Assembly: GCA_036231525.1 (NCBI GenBank)
Contig: JAZAGZ010000114.1
Span: 1 to 24,508 of the forward strand
DNA: 24,508 nucleotides
Direction of reading: 5' to 3'
DNA from: UBA6522 sp036231525
GTDB lineage: Bacteria; Pseudomonadota; Gammaproteobacteria; Steroidobacterales; Rariloculaceae
A program made the position numbers and the translations under genes. Within the stretch, counting starts at the first letter, position 1; each line of letters begins with the position of its first letter. Below the pieces are notes generated by a model. The model searched no databases, had not been told where the DNA came from, and saw only the letters and a list, made by a program, of their open reading frames with translations. Below, piece by piece: positions 1-7,793 of this stretch.

Positions 1-960
1 TTGCATGCCCATTGCTGCACGAATTGCATCGATAGATTCAGGGATTGTGACAGACTCCTGTGGAATATGAATGCCGAACATAATGTCACGTCCGGATTTA
101 ACGAAAGTATCCTCCCAAACAGGCACCTCGTAGATATCTCCTCGAGGCCGTCCAAGATCCCTCGCGTATTTGAAGATCGAAGCATTACCGAGAAATCCCT
201 GATCTGTTGATATGAGTCGGATACGATCATGTTCCGTAAATAATTCTTTAGTTTCTTCTATGGAAATGTCGTCCTTTGGAGTGGCGAGTACAGAAATAAA
301 ATGTCCGTGAGTGATTGGAGTGTGAACAAGTAATCCAGTGGCATTCACGTGAGGCATGATTGTCATAAGGTCGACAGCTTGGTGATTGGGAGCTTTGTCG
401 ACCTGTAGAGCATTTACGATACCGCGATGATAGTCACCGGGATCTGCTACACGGCGAATGATAGTAATTGCAACACGTTCTATGCCAACCACTCGGTCCA
501 GGCAATCGATCGTGCGAATCAACCCAGTGGTATTGCAAGACGTCAGTTTGAGAAAATCCTGGTTTAATCCTTGTTCATAGTTTGCATAACCATGAAAGAA
601 TACATTTGCTATATCGTCTTTCTCGCCACCCTGGAAGACGGCTTTTTTCCCATGCTTCTGATAGAGAACCTTATTTTTTGCTCCGATACCCCCCGGAGCA
701 GCGTCCAAGACAATATCTGATTTAGGGAGAATTTCGGCCATTGTTCCCGAGACAGGAATACCCGCAGATTCAAGCGGTTTTTTGGCCTCATCGAAGGCGG
801 CATATAACTTGTAGGGCATGCCCTTGTCTCTTAAGGTTTGAACAGTAAGTGTGGGCACTGCATCGACGACGCCGAGCAATTCCATATCGGCCTGCTGCTC
901 GACGCCATCTGCTAGTCGCTGTCCGATGACGCCGTATCCGGAAACTAGAACCTTGACCAT
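1..960 (-). CDS. Type II (archaeal-type) glyceraldehyde-3-phosphate dehydrogenase, C-terminus cut by window edge
   Basis: Reading the minus strand from the ATG at 960 gives 320 codons without a stop, running off the left edge. The protein opens with a Rossmann segment, MVKVLVSGYGVIGQRLADGV, and carries SCNTTGL at residues 141-147, the catalytic-cysteine motif of archaeal GAPDH (Cys142). Further family marks are RRVADPGDYHRGIVNAL at about 169-185, histidines 218 and 220 in a THGHF segment, and EVPVWEDT near 278-285. Family members are about 335-345 residues, so only some 15-25 C-terminal residues should be missing. The enzyme interconverts glyceraldehyde 3-phosphate and 1,3-bisphosphoglycerate with NAD(P). 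AAAGG lies about 11 bases before the start. It is transcribed away from the membrane module to its right. The family is clear; cofactor and direction of use are not. Confidence 0.9.
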   Translation of the reverse strand, partial: MVKVLVSGYGVIGQRLADGVEQQADMELLGVVDAVPTLTVQTLRDKGMPYKLYAAFDEAKKPLESAGIPVSGTMAEILPKSDIVLDAAPGGIGAKNKVLYQKHGKKAVFQGGEKDDIANVFFHGYANYEQGLNQDFLKLTSCNTTGLIRTIDCLDRVVGIERVAITIIRRVADPGDYHRGIVNALQVDKAPNHQAVDLMTIMPHVNATGLLVHTPITHGHFISVLATPKDDISIEETKELFTEHDRIRLISTDQGFLGNASIFKYARDLGRPRGDIYEVPVWEDTFVKSGRDIMFGIHIPQESVTIPESIDAIRAAMGMQ

Positions 961-1099
961 GTTGAGCGTGCCTTTGTATCCATCTGTTCTTAACAAGAGG
1001 TCATTTTTTCAGCTTTGCACGGTAGCATACATTGATGCACGCGAGAGCGTCATAGAGAGTTGGCTGGCAAGGTCGCTAATAGTAAAGTCTTTAAGACAA

Positions 1100-1129
1100 T
1101 TGTTAATTTAGTATTAGTAGGAGGATAAT
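1100..1129 (+). promoter_or_regulatory. Candidate sigma-70 promoter for the membrane module
   Basis: TTGTTA at 1100-1105 and GATAAT at 1124-1129 are separated by 18 bases, in the 258-base gap between two divergent genes. Transcription would begin near 1136, upstream of both possible starts of the next gene (1156 and 1219). Identified by eye only. Confidence 0.4.
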
Positions 1130-1218
1130 TTTTTACTTACAAGGGCAGATTGCATATGAAGGAGTCGTGCGGTAAAGTCCGACGGCTTGTATATAGGTCA
1201 TCAAGGAATAATAAGAGT

Positions 1219-2154
1219 ATGGACCTGATCCCGAGTTCTGGACCGCATCTCCATATCGTCTTAAATCACATCCCAGTTGTGGGGTGTTTGGGTGCATTGG
1301 CCCTGTTGCTCACCTCGTTCTATCTTAAGAGCGAGGATTTGCAGCGAAGTAGTCTCGTCCTTTTCGTAATACTAGGGCTTCTCACTCTGCCAGCCTATAT
1401 TAGTGGGGCCGCTGCCCGATGGTCATACCAAGGCCGAGACCTTTCCATGGAGGTCATTTCGGCACATCAAGATGCAGCTTTGCTTGCGTTTTTATTTATT
1501 GGCATGACTGGTTGTATATCCTGGGTCTCTCTTTGGCAGGAGCGTCGATTTTCCAAAATATCTTGTAAGAATTTGTACGCCGTGCTTATTCTTGCCGTGA
1601 TCTCGGCCTACCAGCTTGTCGCTACTGGAAGCCTGGGTGGAACTATCGTTCGACCAAATCTTCACGAATCGGCTATGACAGCGGAAGGTTCCGGGTTGAT
1701 TGCATGGATTGAATCAGTTATTCAGAGCATGATTTGGGCATGGCCCTCTATGGAAGCTGTCCACTTTATTGGGATGGCATTGATCTTTGGGGTGGTATTG
1801 TTGGTGGGTTTGCGGGTTCTGGGTGTTGCGAAGAGTGTCCCGTTCTCAGCTCTCCATCGGTTACTGCCGTTAGGTGCGCTAGGATTACTAGTTAACATTA
1901 TAACGGGCATGTTTTTCTTCATTGCAGATTCGGGGCGCTATGTTGCCATGGACGGGTTCCCTCCTAAGATCATCTGGCTGATGATTGGTGGGTTAACGAT
2001 TTTATATTTCACGGTCTTTGATGAAATATGGGCTGTAAAGTCTGGGGATGACGCTCCTATGAGAGCTAAAGTGGTAGCAGCGGTAACGATTGTGTCATGG
2101 GCTTGCGTTCTGACTTTTGGGCGTTTGTTGCCGTACTATGGAGACGGAGGCTAA
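1219..2154 (+). CDS. Multi-pass membrane protein, DUF2231-like domain fused to DUF6644-like domain
   Basis: 311 residues from ATG 1219 (AAGGA 11 bases upstream). The frame stays open to an ATG at 1156 and a TTG at 1150, but the family-like start MDLIPSSGPHLHIVLNHIP favours 1219. Residues 1-150 hold about four membrane helices with His10, 12 and 17 and a SAHQD segment (His83), resembling DUF2231. Residues about 160-305 align with the stand-alone protein at 2278-2751: WPSMEAVHFIG here against WPLMLSMHAVG there, and VNIITGMFFF against LNIFSGFSLF. Membrane-embedded histidines (17, 83, 182) would suit b-type haem or metal binding, but this is inference. First gene of a three-gene plus-strand module. 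Function unknown. Confidence 0.75.
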   Translation: MDLIPSSGPHLHIVLNHIPVVGCLGALALLLTSFYLKSEDLQRSSLVLFVILGLLTLPAYISGAAARWSYQGRDLSMEVISAHQDAALLAFLFIGMTGCISWVSLWQERRFSKISCKNLYAVLILAVISAYQLVATGSLGGTIVRPNLHESAMTAEGSGLIAWIESVIQSMIWAWPSMEAVHFIGMALIFGVVLLVGLRVLGVAKSVPFSALHRLLPLGALGLLVNIITGMFFFIADSGRYVAMDGFPPKIIWLMIGGLTILYFTVFDEIWAVKSGDDAPMRAKVVAAVTIVSWACVLTFGRLLPYYGDGG

Positions 2155-2160
2155 CGAAAT

Positions 2161-2265
2161 ATGGGATTTTTTATCGCGCTTTTTGTTGTGATTGGCGTGC
2201 TTGTAGTAGTTGGAATGCTGACCTATTGGATTGATAGGGATGCAGATAGTCGCGATAGCGCGTAA
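2161..2265 (+). CDS. 34-residue single-helix membrane microprotein
   Basis: ATG 2161 to TAA 2263-2265 encodes 34 residues: a hydrophobic helix (about residues 2-23) followed by a short charged tail, WIDRDADSRDSA. It begins 6 bases after the stop of the preceding membrane gene and ends 12 bases before the next start, so it is packed inside an operon. The size, single helix and charged tail resemble small subunits of membrane oxidoreductases such as CcoQ or CydX, but no homology to these can be shown. It may stabilise a complex of its two neighbours. The tight spacing is the main reason to believe it is real. Confidence 0.6.
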   Translation: MGFFIALFVVIGVLVVVGMLTYWIDRDADSRDSA

Positions 2266-2277
2266 CGAGGGATACTT

Positions 2278-2751
2278 ATGGCGTTGCTAAGCTGGATGGA
2301 GTCTACGGCCTATTCCGAATGGATCGTTGCTGGACTGGTCGGCTGGCCACTAATGTTGTCAATGCATGCGGTCGGTTTGGCAATTGTTGTCGGCATAGTC
2401 CTTGTGCTTAATCTACGTATGCTGGGTCTTTTTAGACCAATTCCTTATGTAGCCATTAGCGATCTAATGACATATGCCTGGATCGGTATCGCCTTGAATA
2501 TATTTTCCGGCTTTTCGTTATTTATGGCACAGGCAACCTTTTATATTACTAACTTTCCATTTCTCACAAAGATTTCCTTTATTATTCTTGGCATCGCGAA
2601 TGTGCATTACACGCAGAAGGTATTGAGGCGGGAAGCCGCTATGTGGGATACCAGTGATGCTGTGCCACAGATAAGTATAGTGCTTGCTGGCACCTCGCTT
2701 ATTTTTTGGGTTTTTGCTGTCGTCGGTGGGCGTCTCATAGCCTACTTGTAA
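2278..2751 (+). CDS. DUF6644-like four-helix membrane protein
   Basis: 157 residues from ATG 2278, with GAGG 7 bases upstream. It has about four membrane helices and a conserved-looking histidine in the first (WPLMLSMHAVG, His30), followed by a basic segment LNLRMLG. The same arrangement occurs in the C-terminal half of the gene at 1219-2154, so the two proteins share a homologous domain and may pair. His110 (NVHYTQK) is found only here. It is the last gene of the module and faces the cupin gene tail to tail. Function unknown; the family assignment is from recall of the sequence pattern. Confidence 0.75.
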   Translation: MALLSWMESTAYSEWIVAGLVGWPLMLSMHAVGLAIVVGIVLVLNLRMLGLFRPIPYVAISDLMTYAWIGIALNIFSGFSLFMAQATFYITNFPFLTKISFIILGIANVHYTQKVLRREAAMWDTSDAVPQISIVLAGTSLIFWVFAVVGGRLIAYL

Positions 2752-2822
2752 TAAGCCGCCGAGTTTTTATCCGTATTGGATTGTCGGGCTCTCCAAATGG
2801 GGGGCATTTTGTGTACGGAACT

Positions 2823-3365
2823 CTATTTCCCAAATGTACCGTCTATAAGTACGAACATCACTGTACAAACATAATCTGTACGGTTGCTCCAAGCGTGGTT
2901 AGTTCCACGTTGAATGACGGTATCTCCAGCCTTGATCAGTACTTCAGAGTCATCTAGGACCATATGAATTTCGCCTTCTAAGCAAAGCGCGAAGTCTACG
3001 GTTTCGGTTCGGTGCATCAAGGGGTGAGGCGCTTTTTTGCTGGTGTCCCTAACATGCTCAGCCCCTATGGAGGCCCAAGCTTCTTTTGCTGCAGTGTCGT
3101 CGATATTCTCTATCCAACCTTTTTCAGGTGGAAACTCAATAATCCGGAATACACAACCGTTTTTAGGAGGTAGGAGGCCGATAGTATCGTTTGTAGTTTC
3201 CTCTGGCCCAAAGACTTTTGCGGGAGCTGAATCAATGCGCCAGAGATTATGGATGGCGACGCCGGGACGATGTCCTGGCCGCACAATATTAGAAGCTTCT
3301 TCGTCGGAGATAACAACAGCTTTGCCGCCTTGATCATGCCCCGTTATTACTCGTCTGATTCCCAT
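2823..3365 (-). CDS. Cupin-domain protein
   Basis: 180 residues from ATG 3365 on the minus strand; AAAAGG lies 8 bases before it, which favours this start over the TTG at 3371. The C-terminal half holds a cupin barrel. Motif 1 is seen in HPLMHRTETVDFALCLEGEI, with likely metal ligands His114, His118 and Glu121. Motif 2 is GDTVIQRGTNHAWSN, with His157 and the closing Asn. The usual proline of motif 2 is replaced by Gln-Arg. The N-terminal half (about 100 residues) is not recognised. Such single-cupin proteins are often dioxygenases, isomerases or small-molecule sensors, and no reaction can be assigned. No signal peptide. It is divergent from the first TAXI transporter, so the two may share a regulatory region. 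Confidence 0.8.
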   Translation of the reverse strand: MGIRRVITGHDQGGKAVVISDEEASNIVRPGHRPGVAIHNLWRIDSAPAKVFGPEETTNDTIGLLPPKNGCVFRIIEFPPEKGWIENIDDTAAKEAWASIGAEHVRDTSKKAPHPLMHRTETVDFALCLEGEIHMVLDDSEVLIKAGDTVIQRGTNHAWSNRTDYVCTVMFVLIDGTFGK

Positions 3366-3489
3366 AAACAAGCCTTTTAGAGAAGTGATCTGTCAGCAAA
3401 ATATTGATTGATAGGTAAGCGTTTGGCGCTATATTGTTGTTGCTGCCGTCCATCTTCTCGATGAGTGATAAATTATGCGTGAAGTTCTT

Positions 3490-3500
3490 GTTATGATAAC
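3490..3500. promoter_or_regulatory. Candidate operator palindrome in the cupin/TAXI divergent region
   Basis: GTTATGATAAC is a perfect 5-1-5 inverted repeat in the 177-base gap between two divergent genes, about 43 bases before the start of the TAXI binding protein. TTGTTA at 3488-3493 overlaps it and could act as a -35 box, though no good -10 follows. It could be a regulator site; a palindrome this short can also arise by chance. Confidence 0.25.
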
Positions 3501-3542
3501 GAAATTAGTCTGGATACAAAACGCATAACCGGGGAACATCGG

Positions 3543-4532
3543 GTGGCGTTCGAAGTACACACTAGAATGAGAAGCATATTACTAGCCTCTTTTATCGGAG
3601 CATTTTTTCTAGCTGGGTGCAGTCCTAGTGAGAAAACTTTTGTTCGGGTTGCTTCGGGTCCAGCCGGAGGTTATTGGTATCCATTAGGTGCAAAGCAGGC
3701 GGAGATATTCCAGCGAGAAATTCCCGGCGTAGCTACTTCTTCGGCTCCCGGTGGGGGAGTGGGAAACATTAGGGATGTCGCTAATGGGGAGGCTGAGGTT
3801 GGTTTTACCTATACACACAGTGCTCATAGTGCGTTCATTGGAGAGTCACCGTTTACAGAGGCGCATACTGATCTCAGGCATTTCGCAACTTTATATCCAG
3901 CGGCCTATCATGTTGCCGTGCCTGCTACGTCAAATATTCAATCCTACCGCGATTTGGCTAATCGCAATCTAAGTCCTGGCAAGCTCTCCGATTCGGGTTA
4001 TTCGGTTTTTGAGATGGTTATGGGGAAATATGGCCTTAGCGTAAATAGTATCCGCACGAATGGTGGGACAGTGCATCACGTGTCTTATGCTGATTCCGTA
4101 GCGCTTATGAAGGATAGGCACATCGATGCCGTTTTAGCAATTACGAGCTTTCCTCAGGCTTTCTTTCTTGATCTAGAGTTTCGCCCGGGTATCCGTTTCT
4201 TGTCTGTTGATGAGGGCATTCTTGGTGAGATCATCACAGAGAACCCCGGTTATATTCGCGTGGTTATATCTGACGAGCATTATGCGAGTATTGAGGCTCC
4301 AGTCATCACGCTAGGTTCAATGACAACGCTCGTTGTAAACCAACACTTGCCAGATGAACTTGTGTACTCAATGGCAAAGGCTCTGTGGGATTCACATTCT
4401 GAGTTCACAGCCGTTGCTGATACTTGGGGGCAAGCGAACCTGGAACGTGCGCTAGTAGGCGCAGCAATTCCCGTGCATTCTGGTGCGTTACGCTACTACC
4501 AGGAGCAGGGCATTACGCTTTCAGCTGATTGA
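3543..4532 (+). CDS. TAXI-family TRAP transporter solute-binding lipoprotein (system 1)
   Basis: 329 residues from GTG 3543, with GGGGA 7 bases upstream. An ATG at 3567 would also give a complete signal peptide but has no clear ribosome site. The N-terminus is a lipoprotein signal with lipobox LAGC followed by Ser-Pro-Ser. The mature part begins VRVASGPAGGYWYPLGAKQA, the typical TAXI opening, and continues with APGGGVGNIRDVANGEAEVGF. This protein would capture a solute in the periplasm and hand it to the fused permease that follows 10 bases later. TAXI substrates are poorly known (glutamate and 2-oxoglutarate have been reported for some), so none is assigned. Confidence 0.88.
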   Translation: MAFEVHTRMRSILLASFIGAFFLAGCSPSEKTFVRVASGPAGGYWYPLGAKQAEIFQREIPGVATSSAPGGGVGNIRDVANGEAEVGFTYTHSAHSAFIGESPFTEAHTDLRHFATLYPAAYHVAVPATSNIQSYRDLANRNLSPGKLSDSGYSVFEMVMGKYGLSVNSIRTNGGTVHHVSYADSVALMKDRHIDAVLAITSFPQAFFLDLEFRPGIRFLSVDEGILGEIITENPGYIRVVISDEHYASIEAPVITLGSMTTLVVNQHLPDELVYSMAKALWDSHSEFTAVADTWGQANLERALVGAAIPVHSGALRYYQEQGITLSAD

Positions 4533-4542
4533 CAGCCGTATC

Positions 4543-6564
4543 GTGAAGGAAAAAACCACGGATAGCAGGGAAGAAAGGTTTCATATCCCTGAGAGTCGTC
4601 AAACCTCATTTCTTGAGGAGCTACCTGCCACAACCCCTACAACGTTGGGTTGGTGGATGATAGCTACGACATCAACAGTCGCAATCGGTTTGGCGTTCTT
4701 TCATTTGTTTGTGGCCGCATTCGGAACACCAGAGAGTCGCGCATTTAGAAGCACACATCTAACTGGGATGCTGGTTATCGCGGTATTTATTGCACCTCTG
4801 TGGCGTGACTCCCTTACGGATTCTATTTTTAGAAGAAGTAATAATATTGATTGGAGACGACTTTTTGGGTTCAGCCTCGACTGCATTTTTCTATTGCTAG
4901 TTCTTGCCATCCAGATTTATACCCTCTACGACATTGAAGCGTTTCAGAGCCGTGAAGGGAACTTAAGTCTGACTGATATTCTTGCCGGCTCTATTTTGTT
5001 AGTACTAGTGCTTGAAGCTACTCGACGTATTGTAGGGTGGCCGATGGTGATCATCACCGGTTTTTTTGTAACCCACGCTTTGAGCGCAAATTACTTTTGG
5101 GGTTTATTTTTCGGGCCGCCAGTTTCATATTCAAGGCTGATAGATGTTCTTTTTGTGCGAGCAGATGGAATTTTTGGCGTTCCGCTAATGGTGTCTGCTA
5201 CTTATATTGTCTTATTTATCATTTTTGGGGCCATTCTTGTACGCTCTGGTGCTGGAAGATTTTTTCTAGATCTCGCTGTAGCACTTACTGGCCACCGAAA
5301 AGGTGGACCAGCTAAGGCATCGGTTGTTGCGAGTGCTTTTCTTGGCACAGTTTCTGGTTCTGCTGTCGCGAATGTTGCAACAACTGGTGCATTCACTATT
5401 CCATTAATGAAAAAAATTGGATACAGAGCGAAATTTTCAGCGGCAGTAGAGGCTTGCGCATCTTCCGGGGGGCAAATTACGCCTCCTATCATGGGGGCTG
5501 CTGCGTTCATCATTGCTGAATACTTAAGAGTAAGCTATATCAGCGTTCTGATAGCGGCAATCGTGCCGACAGTTTTGTACTTTGCCACGGTTTACATAAT
5601 GGTAGATCTTGAGGCTGATAAAAGTGGCGTAAAACGTATCAAAAAGGTTCAGCTGCCAGATATTGGCCGAGTGCTACGCTCGGGGTGGCACCAATTACTA
5701 ACTCTTTTTGTTCTTCTCGCTCTGTTGGCTATAGGCTTCACTCCAATGCTTGCTGCTTTTGGAGGGATTATCACGCTGCTTGTGTTGAGCTTTGTTTCTT
5801 CGCATACGCGTTTGCGCCCAATAGATATATTGGCCGCGTTCGAGATTGGTGTACGCAATGCTGTTCCGGTAACAGTTGCCTGTGCTTGTGCAGGGATCAT
5901 TATAGGGTCGATCTTTTCTTCTGGTCTTGGCCTTAAATTTACAAATTCTGTGATTGATCTATCTGGTGGTAGTCTCCTTCTGTTGTTAGGCTTGACAGCG
6001 GTTGCTGCAATTATCTTAGGTATGGGCATGACAACAACTGCGGTGTACATTACAGTTGCCGCACTCGTAGCTCCCGCATTAATCGAGATGGGTGTCGAGC
6101 CCATGGGCGCACACTTATTTGCTTTCTACTACGGCGTCGTATCGACAATTACACCTCCGGTTGCTCTTGCTGCATTCGCTGCGGCTGGCATTGCAGGTTC
6201 AAGCCCTATGAGAACAGCTTTCACCTCTGCTCGCGTTGGTGTTGCTAAGTACGTTGTGCCCTTTGCATTCGTCTATAACCCAAGTTTATTGCTAGTGGGT
6301 CCGCTATGGCTGAGCCTTGTTTCTTTTATTACTTCACTTGCGGGGCTATGGGCTCTATCGCTTGCATTAGAGGGTTGGTATAAAGGCCATGAGTATTCAC
6401 TTTGGGTTCGACTAGCGCTCCTTGTTTTAGCAGCGGCACTTCTCTTGCCGCCTGTTGAATTAATATTGAACTTTCCTGGGTATTATTACTGGATAGCAGC
6501 GTTAATAGGGCTCTGTGTTTTTATTCGTTACTCACGGAAGCCAATACAGGGAATGACAGTATGA
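4543..6564 (+). CDS. TAXI-TRAP fused 4TM/12TM permease (system 1)
   Basis: About 673 residues from GTG 4543, the first plausible start after the binding-protein stop. The frame is open back to GTG 4483, but that would overlap the preceding gene by 50 bases, and neither start has a good ribosome site. A hydrophilic N-terminus of about 35 residues precedes a DctQ-like four-helix part and then a DctM-like part. Signature segments are GSAVANVATTGAFTIP near residue 271, SSGGQITPPIMGAAAF near 306, MGMTTTAVYI near 493 and ITPPVALAAFAAAG near 535. The length fits the fused permease family. It would drive Na+- or H+-coupled uptake of the solute delivered by the 3543-4532 lipoprotein. Its stop overlaps the next start. 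Confidence 0.9.
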   Translation: MKEKTTDSREERFHIPESRQTSFLEELPATTPTTLGWWMIATTSTVAIGLAFFHLFVAAFGTPESRAFRSTHLTGMLVIAVFIAPLWRDSLTDSIFRRSNNIDWRRLFGFSLDCIFLLLVLAIQIYTLYDIEAFQSREGNLSLTDILAGSILLVLVLEATRRIVGWPMVIITGFFVTHALSANYFWGLFFGPPVSYSRLIDVLFVRADGIFGVPLMVSATYIVLFIIFGAILVRSGAGRFFLDLAVALTGHRKGGPAKASVVASAFLGTVSGSAVANVATTGAFTIPLMKKIGYRAKFSAAVEACASSGGQITPPIMGAAAFIIAEYLRVSYISVLIAAIVPTVLYFATVYIMVDLEADKSGVKRIKKVQLPDIGRVLRSGWHQLLTLFVLLALLAIGFTPMLAAFGGIITLLVLSFVSSHTRLRPIDILAAFEIGVRNAVPVTVACACAGIIIGSIFSSGLGLKFTNSVIDLSGGSLLLLLGLTAVAAIILGMGMTTTAVYITVAALVAPALIEMGVEPMGAHLFAFYYGVVSTITPPVALAAFAAAGIAGSSPMRTAFTSARVGVAKYVVPFAFVYNPSLLLVGPLWLSLVSFITSLAGLWALSLALEGWYKGHEYSLWVRLALLVLAAALLLPPVELILNFPGYYYWIAALIGLCVFIRYSRKPIQGMTV

Positions 6565-6752
6565 GTGTTTTTTTTAAAGGCCCGTGGCCACACTGGGCGG
6601 CATTATTGGTTGTATTTTTTTCTTTTTCTATTATGGGGTTTAACGGGTTACACATTCGAGAGTTCTCTATTTTTTTATGCGTCGTCCTTTTGGCTTCTTT
6701 GGGGCTAGTATTGTTGATAGGGCTATCTTATCGGCAAAATTACCGCCAATAA
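6561..6752 (+). CDS. 63-residue two-helix membrane protein coupled to the TAXI permease
   Basis: ATG 6561 overlaps the TGA of the TAXI permease in an ATGA junction, which indicates translational coupling and argues that this short frame is expressed. The 63-residue product has two hydrophobic stretches (about residues 10-27 and 34-56) joined by a short polar loop containing HIREF, and a basic tail, YRQNYRQ. No family is recognised. The second TAXI system downstream has no matching gene. It could be an accessory subunit of the permease; the role is inferred only from position. Confidence 0.65.
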   Translation: MSVFFKGPWPHWAALLVVFFSFSIMGFNGLHIREFSIFLCVVLLASLGLVLLIGLSYRQNYRQ

Positions 6753-6858
6753 TTTTTTTATAGTTGGCTATAAGGCCACATCTAATTAACCATCATCTGA
6801 TAAACTAAAAAATATAATTTCTATTTCTTTAGGACAATCTTCTTCTCCTTTTTCAATT

Positions 6859-7779
6859 ATGCGTTGGATCATAGCAATCAGTATTACTGCAATTCTTGCG
6901 GCATGTGCGCCGGGAACGGATCGGCAGGAGATTCGCCTAGGAACAGCGGCCCTCGGAGGCGTCTACTATCCAATAGGCCAGGGGCTTGCTAGTCTGGTGA
7001 TGCAGCACGCAGCAGGTATCTCAATGGTGCCGATCGTAACTCGTGGGGCTGTGGAGAATCCACGCTTGGTCTCTAGCGGTGAGCTTGATATGGCATTGAC
7101 TAATGCGGATCTAGCGTTTTTTGCCCACGAAGGCCAGTCTCCCTATGAAGGGCCCTTAGACATATTGGCGATAGGCGCTCTGCATCCGAGCATACTGCAC
7201 CTTATTACACGTGCCGATAGCGGGTTCTCAACCTTTGCTGAGCTACGAGGTAAGCGAGTTGCACTGGGTGCTGCTGGGGGGCCAACAGTATCGCTAACGC
7301 GTTTGTTACTTGAGGCACATGACATGTCATTAGATGACATTGTTCCGAGCTTTCTATCCTACACAGATGGGTTCAGTCAGCTCGGGGATGGCAATGTTGA
7401 TGCGGCGTTTGCCCTTGCGGGTTATCCAGCAGCAGCCGTTTTGCAGACGCAGGCAACTAATGAATTAAGATTTCTCCAAATCGAATCTGAGATAGTAGCT
7501 CAATTTATAGCGGATAATTCGTACTACTATTTATTTGATATTCCGCAAGAAGTTTACGATATGGAAATGGGCCCAGGAGTACTCGCTGTTGCAAATCTCA
7601 TGATTGTTCGTGGGAGTGAGACTTCTGATACCGTATTCAATATTGTTGAATCTATATATGAAAATCTTGGGCAGTTGCAGGAGACGAATGCAATCGCTCA
7701 GCAAATTGATCCTTCACAGAATGGAAATCTACCAATCCCACTACATCCGGGCGCGGCTCGGTACTTTAATCAACAATAG
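6859..7779 (+). CDS. TAXI-family TRAP transporter solute-binding lipoprotein (system 2)
   Basis: 306 residues from ATG 6859. A short signal peptide ends in the lipobox LAAC with Ala after the cysteine. The mature protein opens IRLGTAALGGVYYPIGQGLA, the TAXI signature, and later has GKRVALGAAGGPTVSLTRLL. It resembles the system 1 binding protein in layout but differs widely in sequence, so the two systems probably take different solutes. The upstream region is AT-rich (6753-6858) with no clear Shine-Dalgarno; TATAAT at 6813-6818 could be a -10 box without a good -35. The permease follows 14 bases after the stop. Confidence 0.88.
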   Translation: MRWIIAISITAILAACAPGTDRQEIRLGTAALGGVYYPIGQGLASLVMQHAAGISMVPIVTRGAVENPRLVSSGELDMALTNADLAFFAHEGQSPYEGPLDILAIGALHPSILHLITRADSGFSTFAELRGKRVALGAAGGPTVSLTRLLLEAHDMSLDDIVPSFLSYTDGFSQLGDGNVDAAFALAGYPAAAVLQTQATNELRFLQIESEIVAQFIADNSYYYLFDIPQEVYDMEMGPGVLAVANLMIVRGSETSDTVFNIVESIYENLGQLQETNAIAQQIDPSQNGNLPIPLHPGAARYFNQQ

Positions 7780-7793
7780 AGTCCTCTACCATC

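Noticed and set aside
851..1111. Plus-strand 86-codon open frame
   Set aside because: It overlaps the GAPDH gene on the opposite strand for over 100 bases, its product is low-complexity Ser/Thr/Pro without a domain, and it has no ribosome site.
3037..3333. Plus-strand 98-codon open frame
   Set aside because: It lies wholly inside the cupin gene on the other strand, which has clear cupin motifs; this is a shadow frame.
5649..6104. Minus-strand 151-codon open frame
   Set aside because: It is antisense to the DctM part of TAXI permease 1 and shows the Thr/Pro/Ala-rich composition expected opposite hydrophobic codons.
6766..6780. Possible terminator hairpin after the two-helix microprotein
   Set aside because: Only a 4-base stem (TGGC/GCCA) can form and the T-run lies before it, not after it.
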